44,271 nucleotides of DNA. Source: Pseudidiomarina gelatinasegens. Its GTDB lineage: Bacteria > Pseudomonadota > Gammaproteobacteria > Enterobacterales > Alteromonadaceae. Numbering within the stretch: position 1 is the stretch's first letter; each line of letters starts with the position of its first letter. The position numbers and the translations under genes are program-made. Under the pieces are notes generated by a model. The model was not told the DNA's origin and made no database searches. It saw nothing but the letters and a program-made list of their open reading frames with translations. The DNA lies in contig NZ_RSFE01000012.1 in the NCBI RefSeq assembly GCF_004025325.1, forward strand, positions 1-44,271, in the 5' to 3' direction. Shown piece by piece: positions 27,627-36,978 of the stretch.

Positions 27627-27660
27627 AAGCCGCTGAACACAGGTGTTTGGCGGCTTTTTT
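27627..27660 (+). terminator. intrinsic terminator of aceBA
   Basis: AAGCCGC pairs with GCGGCTT, with an inner AACAC/GTGTT stem, followed by TTTTTT to 27660. A two-part stem with a strong T-run, 50 bases after the aceA stop. Confidence 0.88.
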
Positions 27661-27748
27661 GTGGTAGTATTCGCCCGCCTGAGCAGCTCACCCCAAAAAT
27701 CACGCTGTTCAACCCTTACGGCCTCCCATGTTGAAGGAATAACGACTC

Positions 27749-29188
27749 ATGTGGAAACTACTGTTGTTGCTATTGGGCGCAAGCCTCTTTTCCCCTGCTG
27801 CCTTCGCTGCCGCTGGTCAACTTGACTTGACGACGGCTAATGTTGGCATCGCCGCGATTGTCATTTTCACCGTAGCTTACTTACTGGTTATGGGTGAAGA
27901 ACGTTTGCACATGCGCAAGTCTAAGCCGGTGTTGGTTGCAGCTGGCTTAATCTGGATGATGATCGGTTTTGTGTACATGCAAAACGACATGCCAGGCGTT
28001 GCTGAAGTTGCGTTCCGTCATAACCTGCTTGAGTTTGCCGAGTTGATGTTGTTCCTGCTGGTGGCGATGACCTACATCAATGCCATGGAAGAACGCCGTT
28101 TATTTGATGGCTTGCGCGCATGGATGATCAAGAAAGGCTTTACCTATAAACAACTGTTCTGGCTGACTGGTTTTCTTGCATTCTTTATCTCGCCAATAGC
28201 TGACAACTTAACAACCGCCCTTTTGATGTGTGCCGTGGTGATGAAAGTTGCTGACGGCGATAAAAAGTTTATTAGCATTTCATGCGTGAGCATTGTTATT
28301 GCGGCGAACGCTGGTGGCGCCTTTAGCCCCTTCGGCGACATTACCACGCTGATGGTTTGGCAAGCCGGCATGGTGGAATTCCAAGAATTCTTTGTGTTAT
28401 TTATCCCGTCACTGCTGAACTACTTGGTGCCAGCGGTGATCATGAGCTTCTTTATCGAAGACCGTAAGCCGTCATCCATCTACGAAGAAGTTGAACTCAA
28501 GCGTGGTGCACTGCGAATCACCAGCTTGTTCTTACTCACCATAGCAACCGCGGTGGCGTGCCACATGTGGCTGCACCTGCCGCCAGTACTCGGCATGATG
28601 ATGGGGCTAGGTTACCTGCAATTCTTCGGGTACTTCTTGCGTATGACGCTGCCAGGCTCACTGGCACGTAAGCGCGCCATGGCTGAGCGTGCGGGCGACA
28701 TGGCCCGGCTTGAGCGCCTTGGTAGTGTGGTACCCTTTGACGTATTTAACCGGGTGCAACGCGCGGAGTGGGATACCCTGTTATTCTTCTACGGCATTGT
28801 TATTTGTGTTGGCGGGCTTGGCTTTATGGGCTACCTGTCACTGCTATCAAACACGCTGTACTTGGGCTGGAACCCAACTTTTGCCAACGTTGCGTTGGGC
28901 ATCATGTCGGCGATTATTGATAACATTCCGGTCATGTTCGCGGTGCTTTCCATGCAGCCAGAAATGTCTCACGGCCAATGGTTATTAATTACGTTAACCG
29001 CTGGTACCGGTGGTAGTTTGTTGTCGATTGGTTCCGCCGCAGGTGTGGCGCTGATGGGTCAAGCACGTGGTTATTACACCTTCGCCAGCCACCTAAAATG
29101 GACCCCGGTTATCGCTCTTGGTTACATCGTTAGTATCCTGGCCCACATGTGGCTGAACGAGAACTTATTTACCGTCTTTAACCACTAA
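27749..29188 (+). CDS. nhaD: NhaD-type Na+/H+ antiporter
   Basis: Inner-membrane secondary antiporter that expels sodium (and lithium) in exchange for protons, expected in a marine or halophilic cell. The 479-residue protein is almost entirely hydrophobic segments; conserved charged motifs within membranes are SPIADNLTTALLM and AIIDNIPVMFAVLSM, typical of NhaD and the wider ion transporter superfamily. The N-terminal hydrophobic stretch ending AFAAAG may be a cleaved signal peptide. ATG 27749 with AAGGAA upstream. Its stop is 3 bases from the convergent aceK stop. A link to the glyoxylate genes on both sides is not evident. Confidence 0.92.
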   Translation: MWKLLLLLLGASLFSPAAFAAAGQLDLTTANVGIAAIVIFTVAYLLVMGEERLHMRKSKPVLVAAGLIWMMIGFVYMQNDMPGVAEVAFRHNLLEFAELMLFLLVAMTYINAMEERRLFDGLRAWMIKKGFTYKQLFWLTGFLAFFISPIADNLTTALLMCAVVMKVADGDKKFISISCVSIVIAANAGGAFSPFGDITTLMVWQAGMVEFQEFFVLFIPSLLNYLVPAVIMSFFIEDRKPSSIYEEVELKRGALRITSLFLLTIATAVACHMWLHLPPVLGMMMGLGYLQFFGYFLRMTLPGSLARKRAMAERAGDMARLERLGSVVPFDVFNRVQRAEWDTLLFFYGIVICVGGLGFMGYLSLLSNTLYLGWNPTFANVALGIMSAIIDNIPVMFAVLSMQPEMSHGQWLLITLTAGTGGSLLSIGSAAGVALMGQARGYYTFASHLKWTPVIALGYIVSILAHMWLNENLFTVFNH

Positions 29189-29191
29189 CCT

Positions 29192-30934
29192 TCATTCAGA
29201 GGCGGTGCGTACACAACGCATAAAGCGCACCGCTTCTGGATACGGGAATACGTCAGTAATCACGCCTTGGCGCAAATGCTCTTGCTGCTGCTGCCAAAAC
29301 TTCGCGTCAATAAGCTCCGGATGAAACTTCAACAGTAAGTCACGCAGTTCAGGTTGTGGCACCGCAAAGGTTGCCAGCTGTTCGGGGAACACATCATTTG
29401 GCGCAACCGTGTACCACGGCTCAGGGGCAATCATTTGTTCGTAGGTTTCAGCCTTGGGCAATGTACGAAAGTTCATTTCGGTTAAGTACTGAACTTCATC
29501 GTAATCATAAAACACCACGCGTTTGTGACGCGTTAATCCAAAGTTTTTCAATAGCATGTCGCCGGGAAAAATATTAGCCGCCATCATGTCTTTTATGGCT
29601 TGGCCGTAGTCTTTCATGACTTTTTCAATTTCCGCGGGCGTGCCGTATTCAAGGAAGATATTCAGTGGCACCATGCGGCGCTCTACGAACAGCTGGCTAA
29701 TAATCAGCTGGCCGTTTTCAATTTTTAAACTTCCCGCCACGGTGGTTTGTAATTCTTCAAGTAAATCCGGTGCAATGCGGTCAAGCGGAATCGCCACATT
29801 CGCAAATTCATAGGTATCCGCCATACGGCCTGCACGGTCGTGACGTTTAACCATACGGTAGCGATCAATAACCGTTTGTCGACTCATCTGCTTGCCGCCG
29901 CCAAACTCATCTTTAATAACCTTAAAAACATACGGATACGAAGGCAGCGTGAATACGGTCATCACCATGCCTTTTATGCCTGCTGCGGCCACCAGCTGAT
30001 CATCACTGGCTTCTAAATGATGCAGAAAGTCACGATAGAACTCGGTTTTACTCTGTTTGTGTAAGCCAATGGCAGAATACAGTTCCGCCAGAGTTTTCTT
30101 CGGCATTAAGTCTTTTAAAAACCGCACCAATGCAGATGGCGCACGGGTGTGCACCATAAAGTACGAGCGCGCAAAACCAAAGATGATGGCCATTTCATCG
30201 GTGTTGGTAATCAGGGCGTCTAAATACAACTTACCTTGCGGCGTTCGAAGTACCGGCACAATAAACGGAAAAATGCGATTCGCACTGACAATACGCCCGA
30301 CTACGTAAGCCGCTTTATTACGAAAAAATGGTTCTTTGAGCACATCAATGCGTAGTTGGTAGGCCGACAGCTTGCCCGCTTCGGTTTGATCGCGAAATGC
30401 TTTGCGCAACAGGCGGATGTCTTCAGAAAGGTCATCGTAATCCGCACCGAAATCAACGTCGCCCATGATTCTGGCCAAGGTGCGACGCATACCCTGCACC
30501 ACTGGGAAATAGGAGCGGAATTCGGTTTCCAGCGCCAGCGGAATGCTATTACTTAATGTGGTTTCAACGAATATGTAGGCGTTATTAAAGTAACGCCGGT
30601 GAAACAGGTTACAAAATACCGAGTTATAGAAGGTTTCTGCCAATTCCGCTTGTGGATGGAACTGCAAAAACTCTTGGTAGAGCTGTCGCGTGGCTAGCCA
30701 CGCCTGTTCGTCGAGTTTATCGTCGGTTAACTTTCGCAGTGCCGTGGTGGTTTCGTGCACGCGTTGATCATAGAAGCTAATCCGCACTGTTGCTGCATAC
30801 TGCCCTGCGTGCCAATCGCCTTCGGCAAAACGCTGCTTCGCATTACGCGTCACCTCTTGGAAAACCGCATAGTGCTTATGAAAACCCTGCAGTATTTTGC
30901 GCGCAAATAGCCCGGCTAGCTCGTCGTTGCTCAT
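29192..30934 (-). CDS. aceK: isocitrate dehydrogenase kinase/phosphatase
   Basis: Bifunctional enzyme that phosphorylates isocitrate dehydrogenase to switch it off, sending isocitrate to AceA, and reverses this. The 580 residues match E. coli AceK (578). The kinase-like domain has the nucleotide lysine K338 in YPYVFKVI, and the segment LLKNFGLTRHKRVVFYDYDE carries the metal-binding Asp residues. In enterics aceK is the third gene of aceBAK; here it is on the opposite strand, 13 bases behind a LysR gene, so regulation by that LysR protein is possible. Confidence 0.96.
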   Translation of the reverse strand: MSNDELAGLFARKILQGFHKHYAVFQEVTRNAKQRFAEGDWHAGQYAATVRISFYDQRVHETTTALRKLTDDKLDEQAWLATRQLYQEFLQFHPQAELAETFYNSVFCNLFHRRYFNNAYIFVETTLSNSIPLALETEFRSYFPVVQGMRRTLARIMGDVDFGADYDDLSEDIRLLRKAFRDQTEAGKLSAYQLRIDVLKEPFFRNKAAYVVGRIVSANRIFPFIVPVLRTPQGKLYLDALITNTDEMAIIFGFARSYFMVHTRAPSALVRFLKDLMPKKTLAELYSAIGLHKQSKTEFYRDFLHHLEASDDQLVAAAGIKGMVMTVFTLPSYPYVFKVIKDEFGGGKQMSRQTVIDRYRMVKRHDRAGRMADTYEFANVAIPLDRIAPDLLEELQTTVAGSLKIENGQLIISQLFVERRMVPLNIFLEYGTPAEIEKVMKDYGQAIKDMMAANIFPGDMLLKNFGLTRHKRVVFYDYDEVQYLTEMNFRTLPKAETYEQMIAPEPWYTVAPNDVFPEQLATFAVPQPELRDLLLKFHPELIDAKFWQQQQEHLRQGVITDVFPYPEAVRFMRCVRTASE

Positions 30935-30947
30935 GGTATCGTGCGCG

Positions 30948-31883
30948 CTACTGATAGGCCGCAGTGTCGGTAATGAGCTGGCGGAACCAACGATGCCCCG
31001 CGTCGTGTTGCAATAACGGGCTCCAGATCATGGTTAGCTCTAGCGCCGGAATGGCAAACGGCGGCTTGATCATGACCAATTCATCGTCTTCTTTATAGAG
31101 TGTTGCCGCTTGCGTTGGCAAGGTAGCTATTAACCCCTGTCGCGCTAAGTGCATCGCCACATGGTAGTTACGGGTAAATACGCGAATTTCCCGCTTATGC
31201 CCCAACTTACCCAGAGCTTCATCAACCCAACCCAGCTTTTGTACATCGTGCGGATCCATCCCCACACCAACGCCAAAGCCGGTTTTACTTACCCATACAT
31301 GCTCGCCCTTTAAATAGCTTTCTAACGTAGGGCTGGCAACCAACGGATGGTCTTTACGCACTAAACAACTGAAGTCATCTTCCCACAGATTTTTTTGGTG
31401 AAACGACTGCGGGAGCTTTTCGAAGCGGTTTATCGCAAGGTCAACTTTGCCGTTTTCAACGTCATGAAAACTAATGTCGCTGGGGGTCATGATATCCAGT
31501 GCCACATGCGGGGCCTGCTGCTTTAACTTTTCCAGCAAGCGCGGCATCAGGGTGGAAGCAGCGTAGTCTGACGCCATAATGCGAAATACCCGGTCACTGG
31601 TGGCCGCATCGAAATCACGTGCTGGCTGCACCATTTCTTCCACAGAATAGAGAATTTGGCGTACCGGTTCTTGCATGCGCAGCGCTGTTTCAGTGGGCAG
31701 CATGCCCTCGCTGGTGCGCACCAAAATAGGGTCATTAAGTAGTGTGCGTAGGCGTTTCAAGCCATTACTCATGGCGGGTTGCGTGATATTTAGCTGCGCG
31801 GCGGCTTTGGTGACATTGCGCTCGCGTAGCAGCACATCAAGATAGACCAGTAAGTTAAGATCAATGTCTTTAATGTTATTCAT
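30948..31883 (-). CDS. LysR-family transcriptional regulator
   Basis: A 311-residue LysR protein: winged helix-turn-helix at the N-terminus (NVTKAAAQLNITQPAMSNGL, about 24-43) and a type-2 periplasmic-binding-like effector domain with the start of the lobe at DRVFRIMASDYAA. The opening DIDLNLLVYLDVLLRERN is the standard LysR start, so ATG 31883 is right although there is no Shine-Dalgarno: eight T lie directly before it. The gene is 13 bases upstream of aceK on the same strand, so they are likely cotranscribed and this protein is a candidate regulator of acetate/fatty-acid metabolism. The effector is unknown. Confidence 0.9.
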   Translation of the reverse strand: MNNIKDIDLNLLVYLDVLLRERNVTKAAAQLNITQPAMSNGLKRLRTLLNDPILVRTSEGMLPTETALRMQEPVRQILYSVEEMVQPARDFDAATSDRVFRIMASDYAASTLMPRLLEKLKQQAPHVALDIMTPSDISFHDVENGKVDLAINRFEKLPQSFHQKNLWEDDFSCLVRKDHPLVASPTLESYLKGEHVWVSKTGFGVGVGMDPHDVQKLGWVDEALGKLGHKREIRVFTRNYHVAMHLARQGLIATLPTQAATLYKEDDELVMIKPPFAIPALELTMIWSPLLQHDAGHRWFRQLITDTAAYQ

Positions 31884-31921
31884 AAAAAAAATAAATCCCG
31901 CTATAAGAATATAGCGGGATT
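31884..31921 (-). terminator. intrinsic terminator abutting the LysR start codon
   Basis: A perfect 12 bp stem, AATCCCGCTATA (31894-31905) with TATAGCGGGATT (31910-31921) and loop AGAA on the plus strand, is followed on the minus strand by TATTTTTTTT and then immediately by the LysR ATG. It should end transcripts coming from the propeller-amidohydrolase gene. Confidence 0.85.
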
Positions 31922-31924
31922 ATA
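31919..31924 (-). promoter_or_regulatory. -10 element of LysR-aceK overlapping the terminator stem
   Basis: A perfect TATAAT on the minus strand. Initiation about 7 bases downstream (near 31912) would start inside the first arm of the terminator hairpin, so the LysR mRNA would lack a complete stem. The -35 region is poor (ATGTAT), which suggests an activator-dependent promoter. Confidence 0.5.
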
Positions 31925-31944
31925 GACATAATTTTTCTGAGATA

Positions 31945-31960
31945 CATCACTTGCGTGATG
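31945..31960. promoter_or_regulatory. inverted repeat at the -35 of LysR-aceK
   Basis: CATCAC-GCAA-GTGATG is a perfect 6+6 inverted repeat that covers the -35 region of the TATAAT promoter. It is a candidate operator, possibly for the LysR protein itself, though it lacks the T-N11-A form expected for many LysR sites. Confidence 0.4.
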
Positions 31961-31970
31961 CGACTATGGT

Positions 31971-34900
31971 CTATTCCCAGAAAAACGCTTTACGTGGTTC
32001 AGCTTTTGGCACCAACTGGTTCATGGTTTCGGCATCAAATAAACGGCCGTTTACCATGGTGTGGGTAACACGATCAGTCACTGAAATATCTGCCAACGGA
32101 TTACCGTCAATCACGATAATGTCGGCAAGCTTCCCTTCTTTCAGCGAGCCAATGTATTTATCCATACCGAACTCTTTGGCTGGGTTAATGGTTGATGTTG
32201 CCAATGCTTGCAGTGGCGTCATGCCGCCTTGCGCCATCATCCAAATTTCCCAATGTTGCGCCAGGCCTTCACGTTGACCGTGCGCGCCAGCAACCACATC
32301 CACGCCAAGGTCTTGCAACTGCTTGGCAACGTCAGCGTTATTAAAGTGGTTGTAGTGATTGTGTGGCGCTTTTTCACGGCGCACAGAATTCACCAAAGCG
32401 TCCTGCGGTACAAACTTAGACAGTTTTGGATGCGCCCATACATCGGTTTCAGCATACCAATAGTTCTCACCCCAAATGCCGCCATAGGCAACGCCAAGCG
32501 TCGGCGTGTAATTGACGTCAGTTTGGCTCCAGAACTGCTCAATATCGTCATAGATTTTGGCAACTGGAATCGAATGCTCAACCGTGGTGTGGCCATCAGC
32601 AATCATGCTTAAGTTATGTTGCAGCAATGAACCGCCTTCTGGCACAACCATCATGCCCAATTCACGACCAGCCTGAATAATTTGCTGACGTTGATTACGG
32701 CGTGGTTGGTTGTAGCTTTTCACTGAAAACGCGCCAACTTTTTGCAAACGCTCAAGGTGGAACTTGGCGTCTTCCAAATCATCAACATGCGCGGTGTAGC
32801 CCGGACCATTGGCACCGTACAAAATTGTACCGGTGGAGAAGGTGCGCGGCGCAGCAATCAAGCCGGCTTTTTGTAGCTCACTGGCTGCAAAAATTTCAGT
32901 GGTGTCATTTGACGGGTCATGAATTGACGTAACACCGAACGCTAAGGTGGCGTAAGTTTTCCAGTTTTGCTCTGGAATAATCTCGTTGTCACCCTGCGGA
33001 CCATGCGCATGACCATCGAACAAGCCTGGCATGACCGTTTTACCGGTGGTATCGATAACCGTTGCGCCGCTCGGTACGTTCACATCGTCAACGCTCCCTA
33101 CAGCCACAATCTTGTTACCTTTAACCACAACAGCGCCACGCTCAATCACTTGGTCGCCTTCCATGGTAATGACTTGCCCGCCAACAAACGCGACCGTTTC
33201 GTCGTGAATGCCTGCATCGGCATCAAAGCTAATATCAAGACCATTCGCCACTTGTTCGAATTCTGAATCACCATCAATTCCGAACAGACCGTTCACAGAC
33301 GCATGGTACAACTCAGGGCCAAGTGACCAATACAAAGCCTGACCATCGCCACTCCAGGAAATATTTTCACCGGCACGAACTGACAGTTGTTCCACTGGGA
33401 ACTGCTTGTCCGTTGGGCTAATTTTAATTGGTGCACCACGCTCAACAAACGGCGTTACGAACACTTTAAACCGCTCAGCAAAGGCCAGGTGTTGGCCGTC
33501 TGGTGACACGCGGAATTCAGTTGCATGTTCAGCGCTATATAACGTGCGCGATTCTTTGGTGGTTAAATCCACGCTAATCAATGACGGTGAACCGTCAAAC
33601 GCCATCAGATAAACACGATCGTTGCGCGCACCAAACTGCGGTGAGCCGCCATTTTCATTGATTAAACGTGGCTCTGCGTTTTTAGCCAAACTCAGGTGGT
33701 AAACACCCGGGTTTAAACCGTAGGTTTCGGCCGTGATATAACCACCGCGCAATTTACGATACACCACAGATTTGCCATCAGGGCTAAATACCGGCTCAAC
33801 AAATTTGCCTTTGCCTGTTGGCAGTACTGTTTCTTTACCCGATTTCAAATCACGGACAATCAGTTGCCCTTGTTCTTGATCATCCCAGGTTGTGTAAATT
33901 AATTTGCTACCGTCACGTGAATAGCTCGGATACAGCTCCCAAGCGCCGTCACGGTTAGTTAAACGCTTCGGCTCGCCATTCGGCAGGCTACGCACATAGA
34001 GCTTGCCCAAGGCTTCAAATACAGCTTGTTTCGCGTTTGGCGCAACTTGCACCATGCGTAGCATTTTCACTTTGAACTTATCTTGATCAAGATTGGTTTC
34101 AAAATGCAGTGCATGTTGTACTTTTTTGGTGGTTTCAACGCTAAACGGAATCACCCGGGTGCTGCGGCTTTCCACATCAATTTGCATGATTTTACCGTCA
34201 GCCCAGAACACCATTTTTTTGCTATCCGGCGTCCAGTCCATGGTTGGATATACACCATGAATGGCCCATGTTTCTTGCATGTCGCGATCAAGCTGGCTAT
34301 ACAGCCGCGTTTTTTCGCCCGACTCTAAATTGTACAAATAAAGTACGCTATTAAAGTCTTCACGCTTGATGTACGCCAAATGCTTGCCATCCGGTGACGG
34401 TGTTGGACGAATTGCACCGCCCGCGCCACTTAAAATGACATCAATTTCGCCAGTCTCGCGATCAAAGCGTTTAATTTCATAAATGCCTTCAAGCGAATCT
34501 TTGCTGTAATGGAAAGTTTTGCCCGGGGTGTCATCTTGTGAGAAATAGATATAACGGCCATCAGGAGAAAATGCTGGCTCGCCTAAATCTTTCTGATCAT
34601 TCGGGCGTTCAGTTAGCATCACGCCTGAACCGCCTGAGCGGTGATACATCCAAACTTCACCCGCACCCAGTGAACGACGCGCGGTAAAGTGCTTACGGGC
34701 CACGATAAATTCGCTATCCGGGCTCCACGCAGGGCTGTTTAACAAGCGGAAGGTTTCATCGGTTACTTGGCGCGGATTGCTGCCATCAGCATCCATGATC
34801 CAGATGTTATCGCCACCGTCAGCATCCGAGGTGTAGGCAATGTATTTGCCGTCTGGCGAGTACACAGGCTGCATATTCCATGCAATGCCACCGACCAGTA

Positions 34901-35144
34901 ACTCAGCATCGCCGCCAGTTGATGAGATGCGATAAATGTCGCCCAGCATATCAAACACAATATGTTTGCCATCAGGGCTCATGTCGACATTCATCCACGT
35001 ACCTTCAGATGTCTTTATTTGAATGTCTTTGAATTCACCTTGTGGATTATTAACATCCCAATCCGTTTCGGTTTGAGCCTGTGCAGAATGTGAAAATGAG
35101 AGTGCAACGCTGACCGCAACGGCCAGCGCAGATAATTTTTTCAT
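31971..35144 (-). CDS. secreted beta-propeller/amidohydrolase fusion protein
   Basis: A 1057-residue exported protein: signal peptide (about 1-23, ending AQA), then a TolB/Tricorn-like propeller over roughly residues 35-640 with many SPDGKxxxF repeats (MSPDGKHIVF, YSPDGKYIAY, FSPDGRYIYF, PSPDGKHLAY), then an amidohydrolase domain. The latter has GKTVMPGLFDGHAHGP with the HxH metal motif, TVEHSIPV, and a C-terminal block from GSLKEGKLADIIVIDGNP. Such fusions occur in marine and soil proteobacteria; the substrate is unknown, perhaps a cyclic amide or dipeptide. Third gene of a cluster with an S10 peptidase and a Pmp3-like protein; AAAGG precedes ATG 35144. Confidence 0.88.
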   Translation of the reverse strand: MKKLSALAVAVSVALSFSHSAQAQTETDWDVNNPQGEFKDIQIKTSEGTWMNVDMSPDGKHIVFDMLGDIYRISSTGGDAELLVGGIAWNMQPVYSPDGKYIAYTSDADGGDNIWIMDADGSNPRQVTDETFRLLNSPAWSPDSEFIVARKHFTARRSLGAGEVWMYHRSGGSGVMLTERPNDQKDLGEPAFSPDGRYIYFSQDDTPGKTFHYSKDSLEGIYEIKRFDRETGEIDVILSGAGGAIRPTPSPDGKHLAYIKREDFNSVLYLYNLESGEKTRLYSQLDRDMQETWAIHGVYPTMDWTPDSKKMVFWADGKIMQIDVESRSTRVIPFSVETTKKVQHALHFETNLDQDKFKVKMLRMVQVAPNAKQAVFEALGKLYVRSLPNGEPKRLTNRDGAWELYPSYSRDGSKLIYTTWDDQEQGQLIVRDLKSGKETVLPTGKGKFVEPVFSPDGKSVVYRKLRGGYITAETYGLNPGVYHLSLAKNAEPRLINENGGSPQFGARNDRVYLMAFDGSPSLISVDLTTKESRTLYSAEHATEFRVSPDGQHLAFAERFKVFVTPFVERGAPIKISPTDKQFPVEQLSVRAGENISWSGDGQALYWSLGPELYHASVNGLFGIDGDSEFEQVANGLDISFDADAGIHDETVAFVGGQVITMEGDQVIERGAVVVKGNKIVAVGSVDDVNVPSGATVIDTTGKTVMPGLFDGHAHGPQGDNEIIPEQNWKTYATLAFGVTSIHDPSNDTTEIFAASELQKAGLIAAPRTFSTGTILYGANGPGYTAHVDDLEDAKFHLERLQKVGAFSVKSYNQPRRNQRQQIIQAGRELGMMVVPEGGSLLQHNLSMIADGHTTVEHSIPVAKIYDDIEQFWSQTDVNYTPTLGVAYGGIWGENYWYAETDVWAHPKLSKFVPQDALVNSVRREKAPHNHYNHFNNADVAKQLQDLGVDVVAGAHGQREGLAQHWEIWMMAQGGMTPLQALATSTINPAKEFGMDKYIGSLKEGKLADIIVIDGNPLADISVTDRVTHTMVNGRLFDAETMNQLVPKAEPRKAFFWE

Positions 35145-35163
35145 GAGAAAACCTTTTATTTAA

Positions 35164-35325
35164 TTATTTTTTAGCGATGACCCACACAGCGTGCACAATG
35201 CCTGGAATATAGCCCAACAAAGTCAGCAGGATATTAATCCAGAAGTGCTTACCAATACCTACTTGCAAGAACACACCAAGGGGTGGCAATAAAATGGCAA
35301 TGATAATTCGAATAAAATCGCTCAT
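35164..35325 (-). CDS. YqaE/Pmp3 family small membrane protein
   Basis: A 53-residue protein starting MSDFIRIIIAILLPPLGVFL and ending IVHAVWVIAKK. It has two hydrophobic helices joined by QVGIGKHFWIN, the classic Pmp3/YqaE form (first helix with PPLGV, second with LLGYIPGIVHA). Family members are stress-induced proteolipids that affect membrane potential and salt tolerance in yeast and plants; the bacterial role is poorly known. ATG 35325 has AGGAGAT upstream. It lies 18 bases after the S10 peptidase gene and 19 bases before the amidohydrolase gene, so it is the middle of a three-gene operon. Confidence 0.88.
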   Translation of the reverse strand: MSDFIRIIIAILLPPLGVFLQVGIGKHFWINILLTLLGYIPGIVHAVWVIAKK

Positions 35326-35343
35326 GGGTCATCTCCTAATACA

Positions 35344-36867
35344 TTAGTATTTCGCGGCTTCGTCCTTAGCAGGAATAGTCGCTTTGATGAATTCGCGCAA
35401 GTCATCATTTGAAAGTTTCAAATCTTCTGCACGCAAATACATCATGTGACCGCTGCGATAGCCTTTAAAACCAATACGATCAGCCATTTTGCCGCTTGGG
35501 TCGATGTGCCACATATTATATTTGGCATCAAAGTAATTGGTTGCGCCGTCGTAGTAGCCCGACTGAATCAGCACGTTCAAGTATGGGTTTTGTGCCATCG
35601 CTTGACGTAGGTTTTCGCCGGTATTGTTGTTGCTGCGATCCCACGGGTGCACCGGACCAAACATGTTGTATTTCACGTCGGTTTTAAAATTCAACTCTTC
35701 ACGCAGGTAATAGTTAATCGCCGGCGTAAACGAATGCAACCACGAGGTTAACTCAGAGTTGTAATCTGGGCGTGAACCCACATCGTCTTTATCGATACCT
35801 AAATAACGCGAATCGAGGCGGCCGATGGTTTGGCTGCGATCACGCAATAATTCTTTCCAGAAAAATGAGGTGCTGATATCCAAGTTGGCACGCATCACGG
35901 TTTGCTTATCCAAACCTGAGTATTTTGCAACTTGCTCAGCAACTTCTTCTTTTTCAGCTGCAGGCAGTAACGCGCCTTTAGCCAACGCTGGCAAGTACAC
36001 ATTTAACGTGTACTGCTCAACTTCAGGAAGTAATTCAAGTAAGTCTTTTTGCAGCAAGTCGCTGTTTAGCGCATTGTGGTACCAAGCTGCAGCAGCAAAG
36101 TAAGGCAAGCGGTTCGCCGCTTTTACGGGGCCATTACGCTCAATGCCGATATCTGTTGGTGACACTAAGACAACGCCGTTAAGGTACATCCACTGACGGT
36201 TTTGCAGCTCAAGTGCCAGGCCAGAAACCCGCGTAGTACCGTAGCTTTCACCAATCAGGTACTTCGGCGAGCGCCAGCGCTCATGACGCGTTACAAAGGT
36301 GTTTACCCAGTCAGCCAGGTATTTCACATCGGCATTCACGCCAAAGAACATTTTCTGCAGTTCGTCACGTGAGTACTCGGTGCCGTCTTTCTTTGGCAAC
36401 GGACGCGAGTAGCCGGTGTTAACTGGGTTTACAAACACGATATCCGCAACATCAAGTACTGAGTGTGGGTTATCTTTTACGCCGTATGGCATAAGCGGGA
36501 AACCTTCATCATCAACGCGCAATGACTTAGGGCCCGTGTAAGCAATGTGCATCCATACAGACGCTGAACCTGGTCCGCCGTTAAATGAAATCAGCAGCGG
36601 CCGATCTTCGCGGTTTTTAACGTCTTGACGCTCATAGTAGGTAAAGAATAATGCGGCTGTCGCTTCGCCGTTTTCGTTGAACACCGGTTGTGTTCCGGTG
36701 GTGGCGGTGTATTTGAATCGTTGCCCGTTGATGTTGGTGCTGTGCTCAGTCACCACAACATCATCGGCCTTCATTTTTGCTTCAGGTAATTCAAATTCAG
36801 TTGCGGTAGCAACCAAGCTTGAACTCATCATCGCAGCTAAAATTAGATGCTTCATGCCCTTCATCAT
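35344..36867 (-). CDS. S10 serine carboxypeptidase-like exported peptidase
   Basis: A 507-residue protein with an N-terminal signal peptide (hydrophobic segment 7-21, ending TATE). It shows the S10 alpha/beta-hydrolase arrangement: FNGGPGSASVW (oxyanion region, 95-105), the nucleophile S208 in GESYG, a probable Asp440 in SGYYDGATNYF and His474 in SGHMMY. S10 enzymes remove C-terminal residues, usually at acidic pH; the bacterial branch is little studied. Three ATG codons are close together (36867, 36864, 36855); the first two share the AGAGGAAG site. First gene of the cluster with the Pmp3-like and propeller-amidohydrolase genes, which together look like extracellular peptide degradation. Confidence 0.88.
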   Translation of the reverse strand: MMKGMKHLILAAMMSSSLVATATEFELPEAKMKADDVVVTEHSTNINGQRFKYTATTGTQPVFNENGEATAALFFTYYERQDVKNREDRPLLISFNGGPGSASVWMHIAYTGPKSLRVDDEGFPLMPYGVKDNPHSVLDVADIVFVNPVNTGYSRPLPKKDGTEYSRDELQKMFFGVNADVKYLADWVNTFVTRHERWRSPKYLIGESYGTTRVSGLALELQNRQWMYLNGVVLVSPTDIGIERNGPVKAANRLPYFAAAAWYHNALNSDLLQKDLLELLPEVEQYTLNVYLPALAKGALLPAAEKEEVAEQVAKYSGLDKQTVMRANLDISTSFFWKELLRDRSQTIGRLDSRYLGIDKDDVGSRPDYNSELTSWLHSFTPAINYYLREELNFKTDVKYNMFGPVHPWDRSNNNTGENLRQAMAQNPYLNVLIQSGYYDGATNYFDAKYNMWHIDPSGKMADRIGFKGYRSGHMMYLRAEDLKLSNDDLREFIKATIPAKDEAAKY

Positions 36868-36978
36868 TACTTCCTCTCGTTTTTATCGTGCTTCCATTTA
36901 ATGCAATACGGGTGCAAAGCTCAAGGTCAGTGAGCCAAACGCACCGATTTTCAAGATGGTCACGACGGTGATATTCGT

